From NCBI RefSeq assembly GCF_000308575.1, contig NZ_BAFZ01000007.1:1-64000 (forward strand): a DNA stretch of 64,000 bases. The letters are read 5' to 3'. Every line of letters begins with the position of its first letter. Position 1 is the first letter of the stretch. The notes beneath the pieces were generated by a model. The model was not told the origin of the DNA. It ran no database searches and was given only the letters and a program-made list of their open reading frames with translations. The DNA comes from Nocardia exalbida NBRC 100660. GTDB taxonomy: Bacteria; Actinomycetota; Actinomycetes; Mycobacteriales; Mycobacteriaceae. The translations under genes were made by a program, and so were the position numbers. Shown here one piece after another: positions 8,334 through 17,307 of the stretch.

Positions 8334-9443
8334 ATGAACCTCGAAGCATCGGAGCCGACCGGGCCGCCGCCCGCTCTCGTGCTCATCGATGACGACCGCC
8401 TGCGCGAGGAGGTCCGGCGTATCGCGGCGGCCGCCGAACGGTCTCTCGATGAACGGACCCAACCGGTCGGCAGGCATGTCTGGACGGGCGCTCCGCTGGT
8501 GATACTCGACACCGATACGGCGCGGGAGGCGGCCGCGGCAGGATACCTGCGCCGGACCGGCGTGGTGTTGGTAACCGATGGTGAGCCAGGCTTGCTCGAC
8601 TGGCAGGCCGCCGCCTCGGTCGGGGCGGAGCGGGCTATCGCCCTGCCCGGCGCGGCGGTGGGGCTTATCGAGATGTTTGCCGAGTACGGCGAACAACGTG
8701 CGGGCGATGGCGTGGTGGTAGCCGTCGCGGGGGCGGGCGGTGGGGCCGGAGCATCCACCTTGGCCGCCGCGGTCGCGCTGCGCGCCGCCGCGGAAGGGTT
8801 CCGGCGCGAGACCTTGCTGGTGGACGGCGCGCCTTTCGCGGGTGGCCTCGACCTGCTGCTCGGTATCGAGAACACGGCGGGGTTGCGCTGGCCCGATCTG
8901 GTGATCGAGGACGGGCGGGTCTCCGCGACCGCGTTGCACGGCGCCCTGCCCATCGCGGCGCCCGGCCTGGCGGTACTGTCCTGCGGACGCTGCGGTGCGG
9001 GACGATTGCCACGCGAGCTCGGTGCGGCCGGAGTCCGCGCTGTGATCGAAGCGGGCCGTGTCGCAGGCGATTTCGTAGTTTGCGACATTTCCGGTGAGCG
9101 CGGACCGCATGCCGACCAGATGCTCGACTCGGCGGATCTCGTGGTGCTGGTCGTCCCGGCGCGCCTGCGGGCGGTCGCCGCCGCCGAAGCGGTGTCCGCG
9201 CACATCGCGCGCCGAAACCCGAACCAGGGACTGATCGTTCGCGGCCCGGCGCCCGGTGGCCTGCGCGCGCCCGAGGTCGCCGAGGTGCTCGATCTTCCGC
9301 TGCTCGCCGCCGTCCGTGCCCAGAGCGGTCTGGCGCACCGGCTGGAGCGCTGCGGGATCTCGGTCCGCAGGCGCGGACCGTTGCGCGATGCCGCCGACGC
9401 CGTGCTCGGCGTGCTCAGCGCACCACCTGGGCAGCGGAGGTGA
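8334..9443 (+). CDS. ssd: septum-site/CpaE-like MinD-family protein (Ssd, Rv3660c-type)
   Basis: A 369-residue protein at the head of the tad cluster, the actinobacterial CpaE-like member. An N-terminal receiver-like half is followed by a deviant P-loop, GAGGGAGAST at residues 133-142, which lacks the lysines of a normal MinD Walker A, as I recall for this family. The later motif DLVVLVVPARLRAV fits the ParA/MinD core. CpaE proteins place Tad machinery at the cell pole, and Ssd of M. tuberculosis affects septum formation. The next gene starts 10 bases downstream, so they are co-transcribed. The 6C RNA ends about 110 bases before the start. Confidence 0.85.
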   Translation: MNLEASEPTGPPPALVLIDDDRLREEVRRIAAAAERSLDERTQPVGRHVWTGAPLVILDTDTAREAAAAGYLRRTGVVLVTDGEPGLLDWQAAASVGAERAIALPGAAVGLIEMFAEYGEQRAGDGVVVAVAGAGGGAGASTLAAAVALRAAAEGFRRETLLVDGAPFAGGLDLLLGIENTAGLRWPDLVIEDGRVSATALHGALPIAAPGLAVLSCGRCGAGRLPRELGAAGVRAVIEAGRVAGDFVVCDISGERGPHADQMLDSADLVVLVVPARLRAVAAAEAVSAHIARRNPNQGLIVRGPAPGGLRAPEVAEVLDLPLLAAVRAQSGLAHRLERCGISVRRRGPLRDAADAVLGVLSAPPGQRR

Positions 9444-9453
9444 GGCGGGGAAG

Positions 9454-10638
9454 ATGAGCGCGATACTGACCACCGAGCTGCTGGATCGGGTGCGGGAGCG
9501 ACTGGCCACCGAGACCGGCGATCCCGATCCGGCGCAGGTCGCCGCCGCGATACGCGCCGAAGCGGGCGGGGTGCTGGGGGACACCGATCTGCTACGCGCC
9601 CTGCGGTTGTTGCAGACGGAGCTGACCGGCGCGGGCGTACTCGAACCGCTGCTGCACGATCCGCACGTGGCGGACGTCTTGGTGACAGGTCCCGACGCGG
9701 TGTGGATCGATCGCGGGCACGGTCTGGAGCGGACTTCGATCACGTTCTCCGACGAGGCCGCGGTACGGCGGCTGGCGCAGCGCCTGGCATTGTCGGCCGG
9801 GCGACGGCTCGACGACGCACAACCATGGGTGGACGGCCGGCTGACGGGAACCGGCGCGGCACTGGGGGATTCCTTCGGTGTCCGCTTGCACGCGGTCCTC
9901 GCGCCGGTCGCGCACGGGGGCACCTGTCTGTCGCTGCGCGTCCTTCGTCCCGCTACTCAGGGACTCGACGCGCTCGCGTCGGCGGGCGCGGTGCCCGCCG
10001 ACGCGAAGGTCCTGCTGAAACGAATCGTCCGGGCGAGGCTGGCATTCCTCGTGGTCGGTGGCACCGGCGCAGGCAAGACGACGCTGCTGTCCGGCCTGCT
10101 CGCCACGGTGGACCCCGCCGAGCGGATCGTCTGCGTCGAGGATGCGGCGGAACTCGCGCCACCGCATCCGCACGTGGTCCGGCTGGTCGCCAGGACCGCG
10201 AACGTAGAGGGCGTCGGTGAGATCACCGTGCGCGACCTGGTCCGCCAGGCGCTGCGCATGCGGCCGGACCGGATCGTGGTCGGCGAGGTCAGGGGAGCCG
10301 AGGTGGTCGACCTGCTGACCGCGTTGAACACCGGTCACGACGGAGGAGCTGGCACCGTGCACGCCAACTCACCGCGAGAAGTCCCGGCCCGCTTGGAAGC
10401 CCTCGCCGCCTTGGGCGGAATGGATCGAGCGGCCTTGCACAGTCAGCTCGCCGCCGCGGTGCAGGTCGTCCTGCACGTGCACCGTCGATCCGACGGCTCG
10501 CGCGGCTTACGCGAGATCGGCCTCGTGCACCGTACCGGCGAGGGACACGTGCGGATCACGCCCGCCTGGCTCGACACGGGTGCTGCTCCGGCCGCCACGG
10601 ACCTGTCCAGCCTGCTCGCCGAACGGCTCGACCGATGA
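9454..10638 (+). CDS. tadA: TadA/CpaF-type secretion ATPase
   Basis: The hexameric ATPase that powers assembly of Flp-type pili or a related secretion apparatus. It has 394 residues from the ATG at 9454, preceded by GCGGGGAAG. Walker A is GGTGAGKT at residues 202-209. It is followed by the aspartate box, the Walker B region ([16 protein letters not shown]) and a histidine-bearing HANSPRE segment typical of the GspE/TadA superfamily. Its last four bases overlap the start of tadB. It corresponds to M. tuberculosis Rv3659c and is expected on the inner face of the membrane with TadB and TadC. Confidence 0.94.
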   Translation: MSAILTTELLDRVRERLATETGDPDPAQVAAAIRAEAGGVLGDTDLLRALRLLQTELTGAGVLEPLLHDPHVADVLVTGPDAVWIDRGHGLERTSITFSDEAAVRRLAQRLALSAGRRLDDAQPWVDGRLTGTGAALGDSFGVRLHAVLAPVAHGGTCLSLRVLRPATQGLDALASAGAVPADAKVLLKRIVRARLAFLVVGGTGAGKTTLLSGLLATVDPAERIVCVEDAAELAPPHPHVVRLVARTANVEGVGEITVRDLVRQALRMRPDRIVVGEVRGAEVVDLLTALNTGHDGGAGTVHANSPREVPARLEALAALGGMDRAALHSQLAAAVQVVLHVHRRSDGSRGLREIGLVHRTGEGHVRITPAWLDTGAAPAATDLSSLLAERLDR

Positions 10639-11429
10639 GCGGCGCGCTCTTGTGCCTCGCGCTGGCGTTGATCGTGGTCCCGGCGCCGCGGTCGCGCCGC
10701 CGGTTCGAGCGGTTGTCGACCGCGCGAGCCGAGTATCGGATGCCGGAGCGCGAAAAGCTGTTTCGCGCAGTGGCGAGCGCAGGCGTGGTGGTTGTGCTCC
10801 TCATCTTCGGCCCTGGTCCTTTCCTCGCGGCCGGCCTGGTCGGCGGAACGGTCGGGTTGCGGGCCCGCCGGGCGGCGCGGGACCGGCGCAGGAGTGCCGA
10901 GCAAGGACATCTGCTCGACGCTTTGGAGGCCGTGATCGCCGAACTGCGGGTCGGGGCGCACCCGAGCGCCGCCGCCGAGACCGCCGCGCGTGAGGCGCGG
11001 GGCGAATCGGCACGCGCGTTCGCCATCGGCGCCGCACGCAGCCGGCTCGGTGGCTCGGCGGCGGAGGGCCTGCGCAGACCGGATTCCTTGATCACCGAAG
11101 AACTTTCCCGGGTCACGGGCGCTTGGCAGGTGGCCGAGCGGCATGGCCTGGCGCTGGCCGAGTTGCTGTCGGCAGCCCGAACGGATCTCGCGGGCCGCCT
11201 TCGATTCCACGGCCGCACCACAGCCGCGCTGGCGGGTGCGCGCGCCACTGCCGCGGTCCTCGCCTGCCTGCCGCTTCTCGGCATCGCCCTCGGCCAAATG
11301 ATGGGCGCAGCGCCGCTGCACGTCCTCTTCGCCTCGTCCGCAGGGACGGTGCTGCTTCCGCTCGGCGCGGGCCTGGCCTGCGCGGGCCTGCTGTGGACCG
11401 ATGTGATCACGCGAAAGGTGCTGTTATGA
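10635..11429 (+). CDS. tadB: TadB-like membrane protein of the Tad system
   Basis: A 264-residue protein with an N-terminal membrane segment, a middle type II secretion F-like helical domain (EAVIAELRVGAHPSAAAETA) and two C-terminal membrane segments from about residue 200. This is the inner-membrane platform that works with the TadA ATPase. It starts in an ATGA overlap with tadA. In M. tuberculosis Rv3658c the next gene follows directly, but here an unusual spacer of 684 bases separates it from tadC. Confidence 0.87.
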   Translation: MSGALLCLALALIVVPAPRSRRRFERLSTARAEYRMPEREKLFRAVASAGVVVVLLIFGPGPFLAAGLVGGTVGLRARRAARDRRRSAEQGHLLDALEAVIAELRVGAHPSAAAETAAREARGESARAFAIGAARSRLGGSAAEGLRRPDSLITEELSRVTGAWQVAERHGLALAELLSAARTDLAGRLRFHGRTTAALAGARATAAVLACLPLLGIALGQMMGAAPLHVLFASSAGTVLLPLGAGLACAGLLWTDVITRKVLL

Positions 11430-11830
11430 AGAGGCTTACGACGGTCGGCTGTGAGCGGCCCAATATCCAAGCTGCCCTGCCGCTTTCGATGTCGGCGTCG
11501 ATACGCGATGCGTGGAAAGCCGTCGGCGAGATGTGGAGGTCCGTAGGCCCGCCGATTGCAGCGGTGGTTTCTGCCATAACCGCGAGCGGTACGGCCGCAC
11601 GAAGCCACCGCCCGGTCCGCAGTGCCCGCCCATCGCCGCGACCGCCGGCCGATCTCATCGGCGAGTGTGTCGGCGGCGTGGGCAGGTCGGCTGAGCGCGG
11701 CATGTCACCGTGTGTCCTGCCAGCAGGCCGCGCGGGTAATCCTCGCGCCGAGCGTTCCGGGAGTTCCGGCACGCCGGTGACGCGTGCCACGCCGCCGTGC
11801 AGCCACGCGACGGGTCGCGTCCCTGGTTTT
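11430..11830. other. first part of the long tadB-tadC spacer, no supported gene
   Basis: The 684-base spacer between tadB and tadC starts here. A reading frame stays open for over 2.6 kb through this region, but it covers parts of real genes in the wrong frame, and its protein has no recognisable domain and a coding-poor composition. I treat the stretch as non-coding. The part near 11700-11750 resembles the repeat unit that follows. Confidence 0.45.
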
Positions 11831-12090
11831 CGCTCGAGGGTTGTGGAGCGCGGTGGCATGTCTGTGGCGTTCGGTGTGCCGCCGTATGGCCTGATGAGGG
11901 GTCATGTCCGCGGTTCTTGCGCGAGGGTCGTGGGGCGCGCTGGAACGTCTGTGGCGTTCGGTATGCCGCTGTTCGGCCTGATTACGCGTGGTGTCCGTGG
12001 TGGTCGCTCGAAGTGTGGTGGGCGCGGTGCTGTGGCGTTCGGTATGTCGCCGTGTGGCCTGACGGCAGGTCATGTCTGCGGTTCTCGCCC
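11831..12090 (+). repeat. three degenerate ~87-bp tandem repeats between tadB and tadC
   Basis: Three diverged copies lie at about 11831-11919, 11920-12004 and 12005-12090. Each has a shared core such as TGTGGCGTTCGGTATGCCG, then a GGCCTGAT-like block and a GTCATGTCCGCGGTT-like block. Divergence between copies is high, so the array is old or under little constraint. All three reading frames are unconvincing. The repeats separate two genes that normally touch. Confidence 0.7.
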
Positions 12091-12113
12091 CACAGAGCAG
12101 GAGAGGAAGGCTG

Positions 12114-12740
12114 ATGATTGCGTTCACCCCGAATCTGGCGCCGCCGTTATTGCTGGTAGCGGTGGCACTCGCACTGGTCCCCGGGCGGGTCGCCGTCAGC
12201 CGGCGGCTACCCGCCTTCGGCCGGGCCCACCAGGGGCCGACCGAGTCGGCGCGCCGAGCGCACAAGGGGATGGATCCGCTGGCGGTCGCCTCGGTTCTCG
12301 ATCTGCTGGCCGCCTGCCTGCGGGCCGGGCTGCCCATGGCAGGCGCGGCGCGGGCCGTGGCGCCGGAGGCGCCCGAAGCGCTCGGCGAAGCCTTGCGCCG
12401 CGCCGCGGACCTGCTCGCCTTGGGGGCCGACGCGGCCACGGTCTGGGAACAGGTGGCGCGCGACGCCAATGGGCGTCCCGCGGCCGAGGAGATCGAGTCA
12501 CTGGCCCGGATGGCACGTCGCTCGGCACGCTCCGGGTCATCTCTGGCGGCCGCGGTGCTGGAACTGGCCGAGCAGCAGAGGTCCGCCGTCGAAGACGCGG
12601 CAGCCGCGAAGGCGGAGCGCGCGGGTGTCCTGATCGGCGGCCCGTTGGGTCTGTGCTTCCTCCCGGCCTTCGTTTGCCTCGGCATAGTGCCGGTGGTCAT
12701 CGGCTTGGCAGGACGAGTGCTCGACGGCGGACTGTTGTAA
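12114..12740 (+). CDS. tadC: TadC-like membrane protein of the Tad system
   Basis: A 208-residue type II secretion F-domain protein, partner of TadB in the inner-membrane platform. It has an N-terminal membrane segment (PPLLLVAVALALV), the helical GspF-like core (LDLLAACLRAGLPMAGAA) and a C-terminal hydrophobic pair around FLPAFVCLGIVPVVIGLA. The ATG at 12114 is chosen over the upstream in-frame ATG at 12072 because GAGAGGAAGG lies just before it and because 12072 falls in the repeat array. It corresponds to Rv3657c. Confidence 0.88.
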   Translation: MIAFTPNLAPPLLLVAVALALVPGRVAVSRRLPAFGRAHQGPTESARRAHKGMDPLAVASVLDLLAACLRAGLPMAGAARAVAPEAPEALGEALRRAADLLALGADAATVWEQVARDANGRPAAEEIESLARMARRSARSGSSLAAAVLELAEQQRSAVEDAAAAKAERAGVLIGGPLGLCFLPAFVCLGIVPVVIGLAGRVLDGGLL

Positions 12741-13142
12741 TCCTGCGGCATCCCGCGGCTTTGCCTTCCACGAGATCGGCTCGAAGCACGCGGTGCTTTC
12801 GGACGGGTTCGGCGGTTCAGGGCGCGGCGGTGCGGGGGTGTGGCAGCAGACCGGGTGTGAGCGGATTGCTGTCATCCCGCGACGTGCCGTGGCTTCGCGA
12901 TCCGACAGTGTCGGCTCGGAAGTGTGACGGGCTCGGCGGAGCACGGTGCGGCGGTGCGTGGTCGGCGGTTCGGCGGGGCGAGGTGGCGCCGCCGGGCATT
13001 TCGCGAGGCGAGCGTTCGCCTGATCCGGGTGTGCGGATCGGCGGCGGCGAGGTGGTTCCGAGACGGCGGCACGCGCCGCGGACTGCTTCGGAACAAGCGT
13101 GCCCGTGCGGAGCGGCCGCACGGGCCGGAAAGGAGGAATCGG
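12741..13142 (+). repeat. tadC-flp spacer with a pair of diverged direct repeats
   Basis: The 402-base spacer carries two related segments, about 12749-12845 and 12873-12965. Both start with ATCCCGCG, include a TCGGCTCG block, and end in GGCGGTGCG followed by GTGG or TGGT. They are too diverged for recent duplication. No ORF with a good start is seen until the strong ribosome site AAAGGAGGA at 13129-13137, which belongs to the flp gene. Confidence 0.5.
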
Positions 13143-13382
13143 GTGCGTATCCAGGGGGTCGCGAGGTCCGTGGGCCGGAGGATGAGGGCTGTATATATGG
13201 GCTTGCGGGTACGAGTGCTTCGGGCGGTGGTCGCGGAGGACGGCATGAGCACGGCGGAGTACGCGATCGGCACGATCGCGGCGGCGGCATTCGGCGCCGT
13301 GCTCTACGGGGTGGTGACCGGCGACAGCATCGTGAACGCGCTGACGAAGATCATCGACCGGGCGCTCAACACGTCGGTGTAG
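13143..13382 (+). CDS. Flp-type pilin (DUF4244, Rv3656c-type)
   Basis: The predicted small pilin subunit, 79 residues. The start is a GTG at 13143 behind AAAGGAGGA, the strongest ribosome site in the cluster, as expected for an abundant structural protein. A basic leader ends in EDGMSTAEYAIGTIA, where the Flp-like glutamate-tyrosine pair and the following hydrophobic helix (AAAAFGAVLYGVV) match a pilin N-terminus. A prepilin peptidase would cut before or within GMSTAEYA. It is the counterpart of Rv3656c. Confidence 0.86.
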   Translation: MRIQGVARSVGRRMRAVYMGLRVRVLRAVVAEDGMSTAEYAIGTIAAAAFGAVLYGVVTGDSIVNALTKIIDRALNTSV

Positions 13383-13441
13383 GCGTCGCCGCGGCCGAAC
13401 GACGCCGTGCCGCTCCGGGACCGCGCGACGATCGGGGAGCG

Positions 13442-13756
13442 GTGACGGTCGAGGCCGCGCTCGCATTGACCGCGCTCATGGCGGCCGTCGTGCTCTGCCT
13501 CGGGGCTCTACTGGCGGCGTCGACGCAGGTCCGCTGTGTCGACGCCGCCCGCGAGGCGGCCCGCCTCGTCGCTAGAGGCGATCAGGCCAACGCTCGCCCG
13601 GCGGCCGAGCGCATCGCCCCGCCCTCGGCCGACATCGCACTCCGCATCGAGGGCACTCGTGCCATAGCCGTGGTCTCCGCGGGAACTCCACTGTTACCGC
13701 TGCTCACCCTCCGCGCGGAAGCGGTCGCGACGCTCGAACCCGGGGTCGCGAAGTGA
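13442..13756 (+). CDS. TadE-like minor pilin (Rv3655c-type)
   Basis: A 104-residue TadE-family pseudopilin. The sequence begins VTVEAALALTALM, the conserved TadE glutamate in a membrane helix, and continues with STQVRCVDAAREAARL, also typical. The only in-frame start nearby is the GTG at 13442, with a close GGGGAG upstream. The residues RDDRGA that often belong to this family lie just upstream of that GTG, without a start codon in frame, so the annotated N-terminus is uncertain. The membrane helix and the role as minor pilin or assembly factor follow from the family. Confidence 0.8.
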   Translation: MTVEAALALTALMAAVVLCLGALLAASTQVRCVDAAREAARLVARGDQANARPAAERIAPPSADIALRIEGTRAIAVVSAGTPLLPLLTLRAEAVATLEPGVAK

Positions 13757-14132
13757 AAGGGGGTAGCCACGGCGTGTTCCCGCATGGGCCACGCTGCGCA
13801 TCACGAGAGTTGTCGGTGCGGTCTGCCTGGTCGGCGGATGTCCGAGCGGGCGCGCCGACGATGGAAGGTCTCTCACCCCGCGGCTCGGTGTGCCCCGGAT
13901 CGATGAGGCCACGCCGGTCCATGCCGTCCTGCTCCGAAGGGCCGACCGCAGGTCGAGTGCTGCGCGTTCGATGCCGCCAAACGCGCGCCCGAGGCAGGTT
14001 GCCGTACTCGAGAACAGGTGCGACGCGTCCGGTGCGCCTGCCCGGCGACCGACCGACCGCCTGCCCGACCCGTCACGCTGCGGCAATCAGAGGACGGGTG
14101 GGCCGAACCCCGACTTCGACAGAGGGTGTGAC
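13757..14132. other. spacer between the two TadE-like genes, no supported gene
   Basis: A gap of 376 bases with no convincing start or coding pattern. The downstream frame is open back to 13890, but the upstream part lacks a ribosome site and recognisable sequence. In M. tuberculosis the equivalent genes are nearly adjacent. I see no clear repeat here. Confidence 0.4.
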
Positions 14133-14633
14133 ATGACCGACCTGAGCGACCCCGCAAAGCACGTCCAAACCGGCGACCGACTCGCACACCGTATGGGCTC
14201 TGCGGCATGGCGCCACGCCCATCCGCTCGACGGCGTGGCCGGGCCGGCCTGGCGGGAGGCATCCGTGGCGCGGAGTCCACGACGCGCAGCCAGCGAGGAC
14301 GGGTTGGCCACAGTCTTCACCTGCCTGGCGCTCGTAGGGCTGATCGGTGTGACGCTCTTGATCGCCCAGGTGGGCACCGTGGTGGTGACGCGGCATCGGG
14401 CACAGGCAGCCGCTGATTCGGCGGCGCTCGCCGGGGCGGGCGCGTTGGTGGCCGGCGTCGAAGCCGCATGCGCGGAGGCGGACGAGGCGGCGCGGCGGAT
14501 GGGAACACGAATCCGCCTCTGTGAGGTTGCGGAGTGGGACCTCACGGTCGTTGTGGAAAGGAATGTACCAATAGGTCTGTATGGCGATCGCGTCGTTCGA
14601 GCGAGTGCGCGGGCCGGGCCGGTTGAAGGCTGA
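14133..14633 (+). CDS. TadE-like helicase/secretion-neighbourhood protein (Rv3654c-type)
   Basis: A 166-residue protein from the ATG at 14133, behind AGAGGG. A basic, unstructured N-terminal part leads into DGLATVFTCLALVGLIGVTL and on to VVTRHRAQAAADSAALAGA, a combination typical of the last small protein of the actinobacterial tad cluster (TadG/TadE-like). The single membrane helix would hold it in the membrane with the C-terminal part outside. A shorter form from the GTG at 14264 would begin closer to the conserved helix and is a real alternative start. Confidence 0.8.
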   Translation: MTDLSDPAKHVQTGDRLAHRMGSAAWRHAHPLDGVAGPAWREASVARSPRRAASEDGLATVFTCLALVGLIGVTLLIAQVGTVVVTRHRAQAAADSAALAGAGALVAGVEAACAEADEAARRMGTRIRLCEVAEWDLTVVVERNVPIGLYGDRVVRASARAGPVEG

Positions 14634-14922
14634 GGAGTTCGATACACGGTCGCCCTTGCGTCGCGTCCGGTAGCGGAAATCGGTAATTCTACTGGCCGGT
14701 TAAAAAGCGGGCCCGTGGAATTCCCCGCGCGGGTCCGGATATCGAATACCAATGAATGCGCATGTCGGCAATGGACTCAGTGGCAATACTCTAGTTAACA
14801 TGAAACTAATCCTTTTTATTCACGGAGGGTGAAGCGGTGTCATTCCACTGGGAGGTCTCCCAGTCTTCCCAGCGTGTGCGCTGGCAAGGTCGACAATTGG
14901 TCACGTGTCCGACTCTGCGCCG
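14634..14922 (+). other. lower-GC intergenic region with a 10-codon leader-like ORF
   Basis: Compared with its surroundings this stretch is AT-rich. ATG at 14800 opens a 10-codon frame, MKLILFIHGG, whose last codons are the ribosome site (GGAGGG) for a GTG at 14837, five bases after its stop. The frame from that GTG runs 109 codons but crosses into the end of the helicase gene on the other strand, so only its first part could be free coding sequence. The arrangement looks like a leader peptide and coupled gene, but nothing downstream is recognisable. Confidence 0.3.
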
Positions 14923-17307
14923 TCACGAATCGTGCGATGCCTTCGCGCCGGCGGACAGTTCGGTCAGCACGGCGGTGAGCAGGCGTGCCGCTGCCGCCTT
15001 GTCCAGCGGATGGTTCCCGTTGCCGCACTTGGGTGATTGGACGCAGGACGGGCAACCGGCGGCGCAGCCGCACGACTCGATGGCCGACAGGGTGGCCGAA
15101 AGCCACTGCCGCAGCTGGGCGAAGCCGCGCTCGGCGAAACCGGCCCCGCCGGCCTGGCCGTCGTAGACGAAGACGGTCGGCAGCCCGGTGTCCGGATGCT
15201 CGGCGGTGGAGACGCCGCCGATGTCCCACCGGTCGCAGGTCGCCACCAGGGGCAACAGCCCGATTGCCGCGTGCTCGGCCGCGTGCAGCGCTCCGGGTAC
15301 GTCCTGGGGTTCGATTCCGGCCAGCGCCAGCAGCTCCGGTGTCACCGTGTACATGACCGCCCTGGTGGGCAGTGTCTGCGGCGGTAGATCGAGTTCGACC
15401 AGGTCGAGCACTTCGCCGGTGACCAGCGTGCGCAGGTAGCCGATCACCTGACTGGTAACCCGCACCCGCGCCAGCCCGGCCGTCACGTGACCGTGAGAGC
15501 GGCGGTCGGTCACCGCATCGATGTCGATCGAGGTCACCTGACGCGCGCTGGTGGTCCAGCCGGGCTCGGCGGCGTGTACGAAGGCCACGCCGTCGTCGAG
15601 ATCCAGCTCGTCGACCACGTAGGTCTCGCCCTGGTGCAGGTGAACGGCGCCGGGATGCAGCGTGGCCCGGGCCCGTCCCGCATCCGCGGTGCCGAGCAGC
15701 CTGCCGGTTTCGCCGTCCACGATGGCTATCGGAGCGCCGATGCCGCCCCGGACATCCACCGCGTCGTGCGGTTGCGTCTCCGCGGTCACGTACCAGCGCG
15801 CGCGATCCTCCGTTCCGCGCCGTCTGATCAATCCTTTCGCCGCCAACTCGGCAAGGACCTCGCCTGCGCCGAGTTCGTCCACCTCGGCGTCGGTGAGCGG
15901 CAGCTCCAGCGCGGCGCACAGCAGCTGCGGTCCCAGCACGTAGGGATTGCGCGGATCGGTGATGGTGGCCTCGACCGGCTTGTCCAGCAGTGCTTCGGGG
16001 TGGTGGACCAGGTAGGTGTCCAGCGGGTCGTCCCGCGCCACGAGCAGCACTAGCGATCCCTGAGCGCGTCGCCCGGCCCGTCCGGCCTGCTGCCAGAACG
16101 ACGCGACCGTTCCGGGAAAACCGGAGATGACCACGGCGTCCAGCCCCGCGATATCGACGCCGAGTTCCAAGGCGTTGGTCGTCGCGGCGGCCAGTAGCGA
16201 TCCGTCCGACAAGGCCGCTTCCAGATCGCGCCGGTCCTCCGCGAGATATCCCGCGCGGTAGGACGCCACACGCGCGGCCAAGTCCGGATCGATCTCGGTC
16301 AGCAGTCTCCTGGCCTCCATCGCGGTGAGCTCGGCGGCTCGGCGCGAGCGGACGAAGGTCAAGGTCCGAGCGCCTTCGGCCACCAGATCAGCCATGATCC
16401 GCGCCGCTTCCGCGGTGGCGGGCCTGCGCACCGGCGCACCGTTCTCGCCGGTGAACGCGGTGAGCAAGGGCGGTTCCCAGAGCGCGACGGTCCGTGGACC
16501 CTGCGGCGATCCGTCCGTGGTGACCGCGGTGCACGGCGCGCCGATCAGGCGCGACGCGGCCGCCGCCGGTTCGGCCGAGGTCGCCGAGCAGAGCACGAAC
16601 ACGGGGTCCGCGCCGTATTGTGCGGCGATCCGCCGCAGCCTGCGCAGCACCAGCGCGACATGCGAGCCGAAAACACCTCGATAGGCGTGGCATTCGTCGA
16701 CCACTACATAACGCAGCCTGCGCAGTACGCGCGCCCAGCGCTGGTGGGATCGCAGTATGCCCAGGTGGAGCATGTCCGGATTGGTGAAGATCCACCGCGC
16801 GTTGGCGCGTACCCACTCGCGGATCTCGGCAGGTGTATCGCCGTCGTAGGTGGCCGGATGGGTATCGCGCAACGGGCCTTCATGCGTGAGGGCGCCGATC
16901 GCGCGCAATTGATCGGCGCCGAGCGCCTTCGTCGGCGACAGATACAGCGCGGTGGCCTTGGGATCGGCTCGCAGCGCCGTGAGCACCGGAAGCTGGTAAC
17001 CGAGCGATTTGCCCGAGGCGGTCCCGGTACTCACCACCACGTGCTGTCCGTGGAACGCCGTATCCGCCGTCTCCACCTGATGGCGCCACGGCGCCTCGAG
17101 GCCGGTGTCGCGTAATGCCGCAACCACATCCGGTGATGCCCAAGCGGGCCAGGCGGAGTGTGCTGCGGCCCGCGCGGGCAGCTCGACCACATGCGTCAGC
17201 CGAGGATCGTTGTCCGGCACCCCCGTTAGGACACGATTCAGCAACGATGCCCCGTAGCTGGGCCCTGCGGGAGGCCGTCCACGGAGCGCTGAGGGCGGCT
17301 GATTCAC
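14923..17307 (-). CDS. DEAD/DECH-box helicase of the tad neighbourhood (Rv3649-type)
   Basis: An ATP-dependent helicase of about 794 residues from the GTG at 17307. An upstream in-frame ATG at 17373 would add 22 residues with no family look and no ribosome site. Seen in order are the Q-motif region, Walker A-like STGTASGKS, DECH in VVVDECHAYRG, the SAT motif (LCSATSAEP), the helicase C domain with QQAGRAGRRAQG, and a C-terminal DUF1998-type part with the cysteine cluster CGCAAGCPSC. That cluster recalls MrfA/YprA helicases, linked to DNA repair in Bacillus. Its link with the tad genes is conserved in actinobacteria but unexplained. It is convergent with the tad genes. Confidence 0.92.
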   Translation of the reverse strand: MNQPPSALRGRPPAGPSYGASLLNRVLTGVPDNDPRLTHVVELPARAAAHSAWPAWASPDVVAALRDTGLEAPWRHQVETADTAFHGQHVVVSTGTASGKSLGYQLPVLTALRADPKATALYLSPTKALGADQLRAIGALTHEGPLRDTHPATYDGDTPAEIREWVRANARWIFTNPDMLHLGILRSHQRWARVLRRLRYVVVDECHAYRGVFGSHVALVLRRLRRIAAQYGADPVFVLCSATSAEPAAAASRLIGAPCTAVTTDGSPQGPRTVALWEPPLLTAFTGENGAPVRRPATAEAARIMADLVAEGARTLTFVRSRRAAELTAMEARRLLTEIDPDLAARVASYRAGYLAEDRRDLEAALSDGSLLAAATTNALELGVDIAGLDAVVISGFPGTVASFWQQAGRAGRRAQGSLVLLVARDDPLDTYLVHHPEALLDKPVEATITDPRNPYVLGPQLLCAALELPLTDAEVDELGAGEVLAELAAKGLIRRRGTEDRARWYVTAETQPHDAVDVRGGIGAPIAIVDGETGRLLGTADAGRARATLHPGAVHLHQGETYVVDELDLDDGVAFVHAAEPGWTTSARQVTSIDIDAVTDRRSHGHVTAGLARVRVTSQVIGYLRTLVTGEVLDLVELDLPPQTLPTRAVMYTVTPELLALAGIEPQDVPGALHAAEHAAIGLLPLVATCDRWDIGGVSTAEHPDTGLPTVFVYDGQAGGAGFAERGFAQLRQWLSATLSAIESCGCAAGCPSCVQSPKCGNGNHPLDKAAAARLLTAVLTELSAGAKASHDS

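Noticed and set aside
11123..13756. An 877-codon open frame through the tad cluster
   Set aside because: It overlaps tadB and tadC in another frame and has no domain. Only its last 105 codons (from 13442) are the real TadE-like gene.
14837..15166. 109-codon plus-strand ORF as a real gene
   Set aside because: Two thirds of it is antisense to the conserved end of the helicase; kept only as a leader-like observation.
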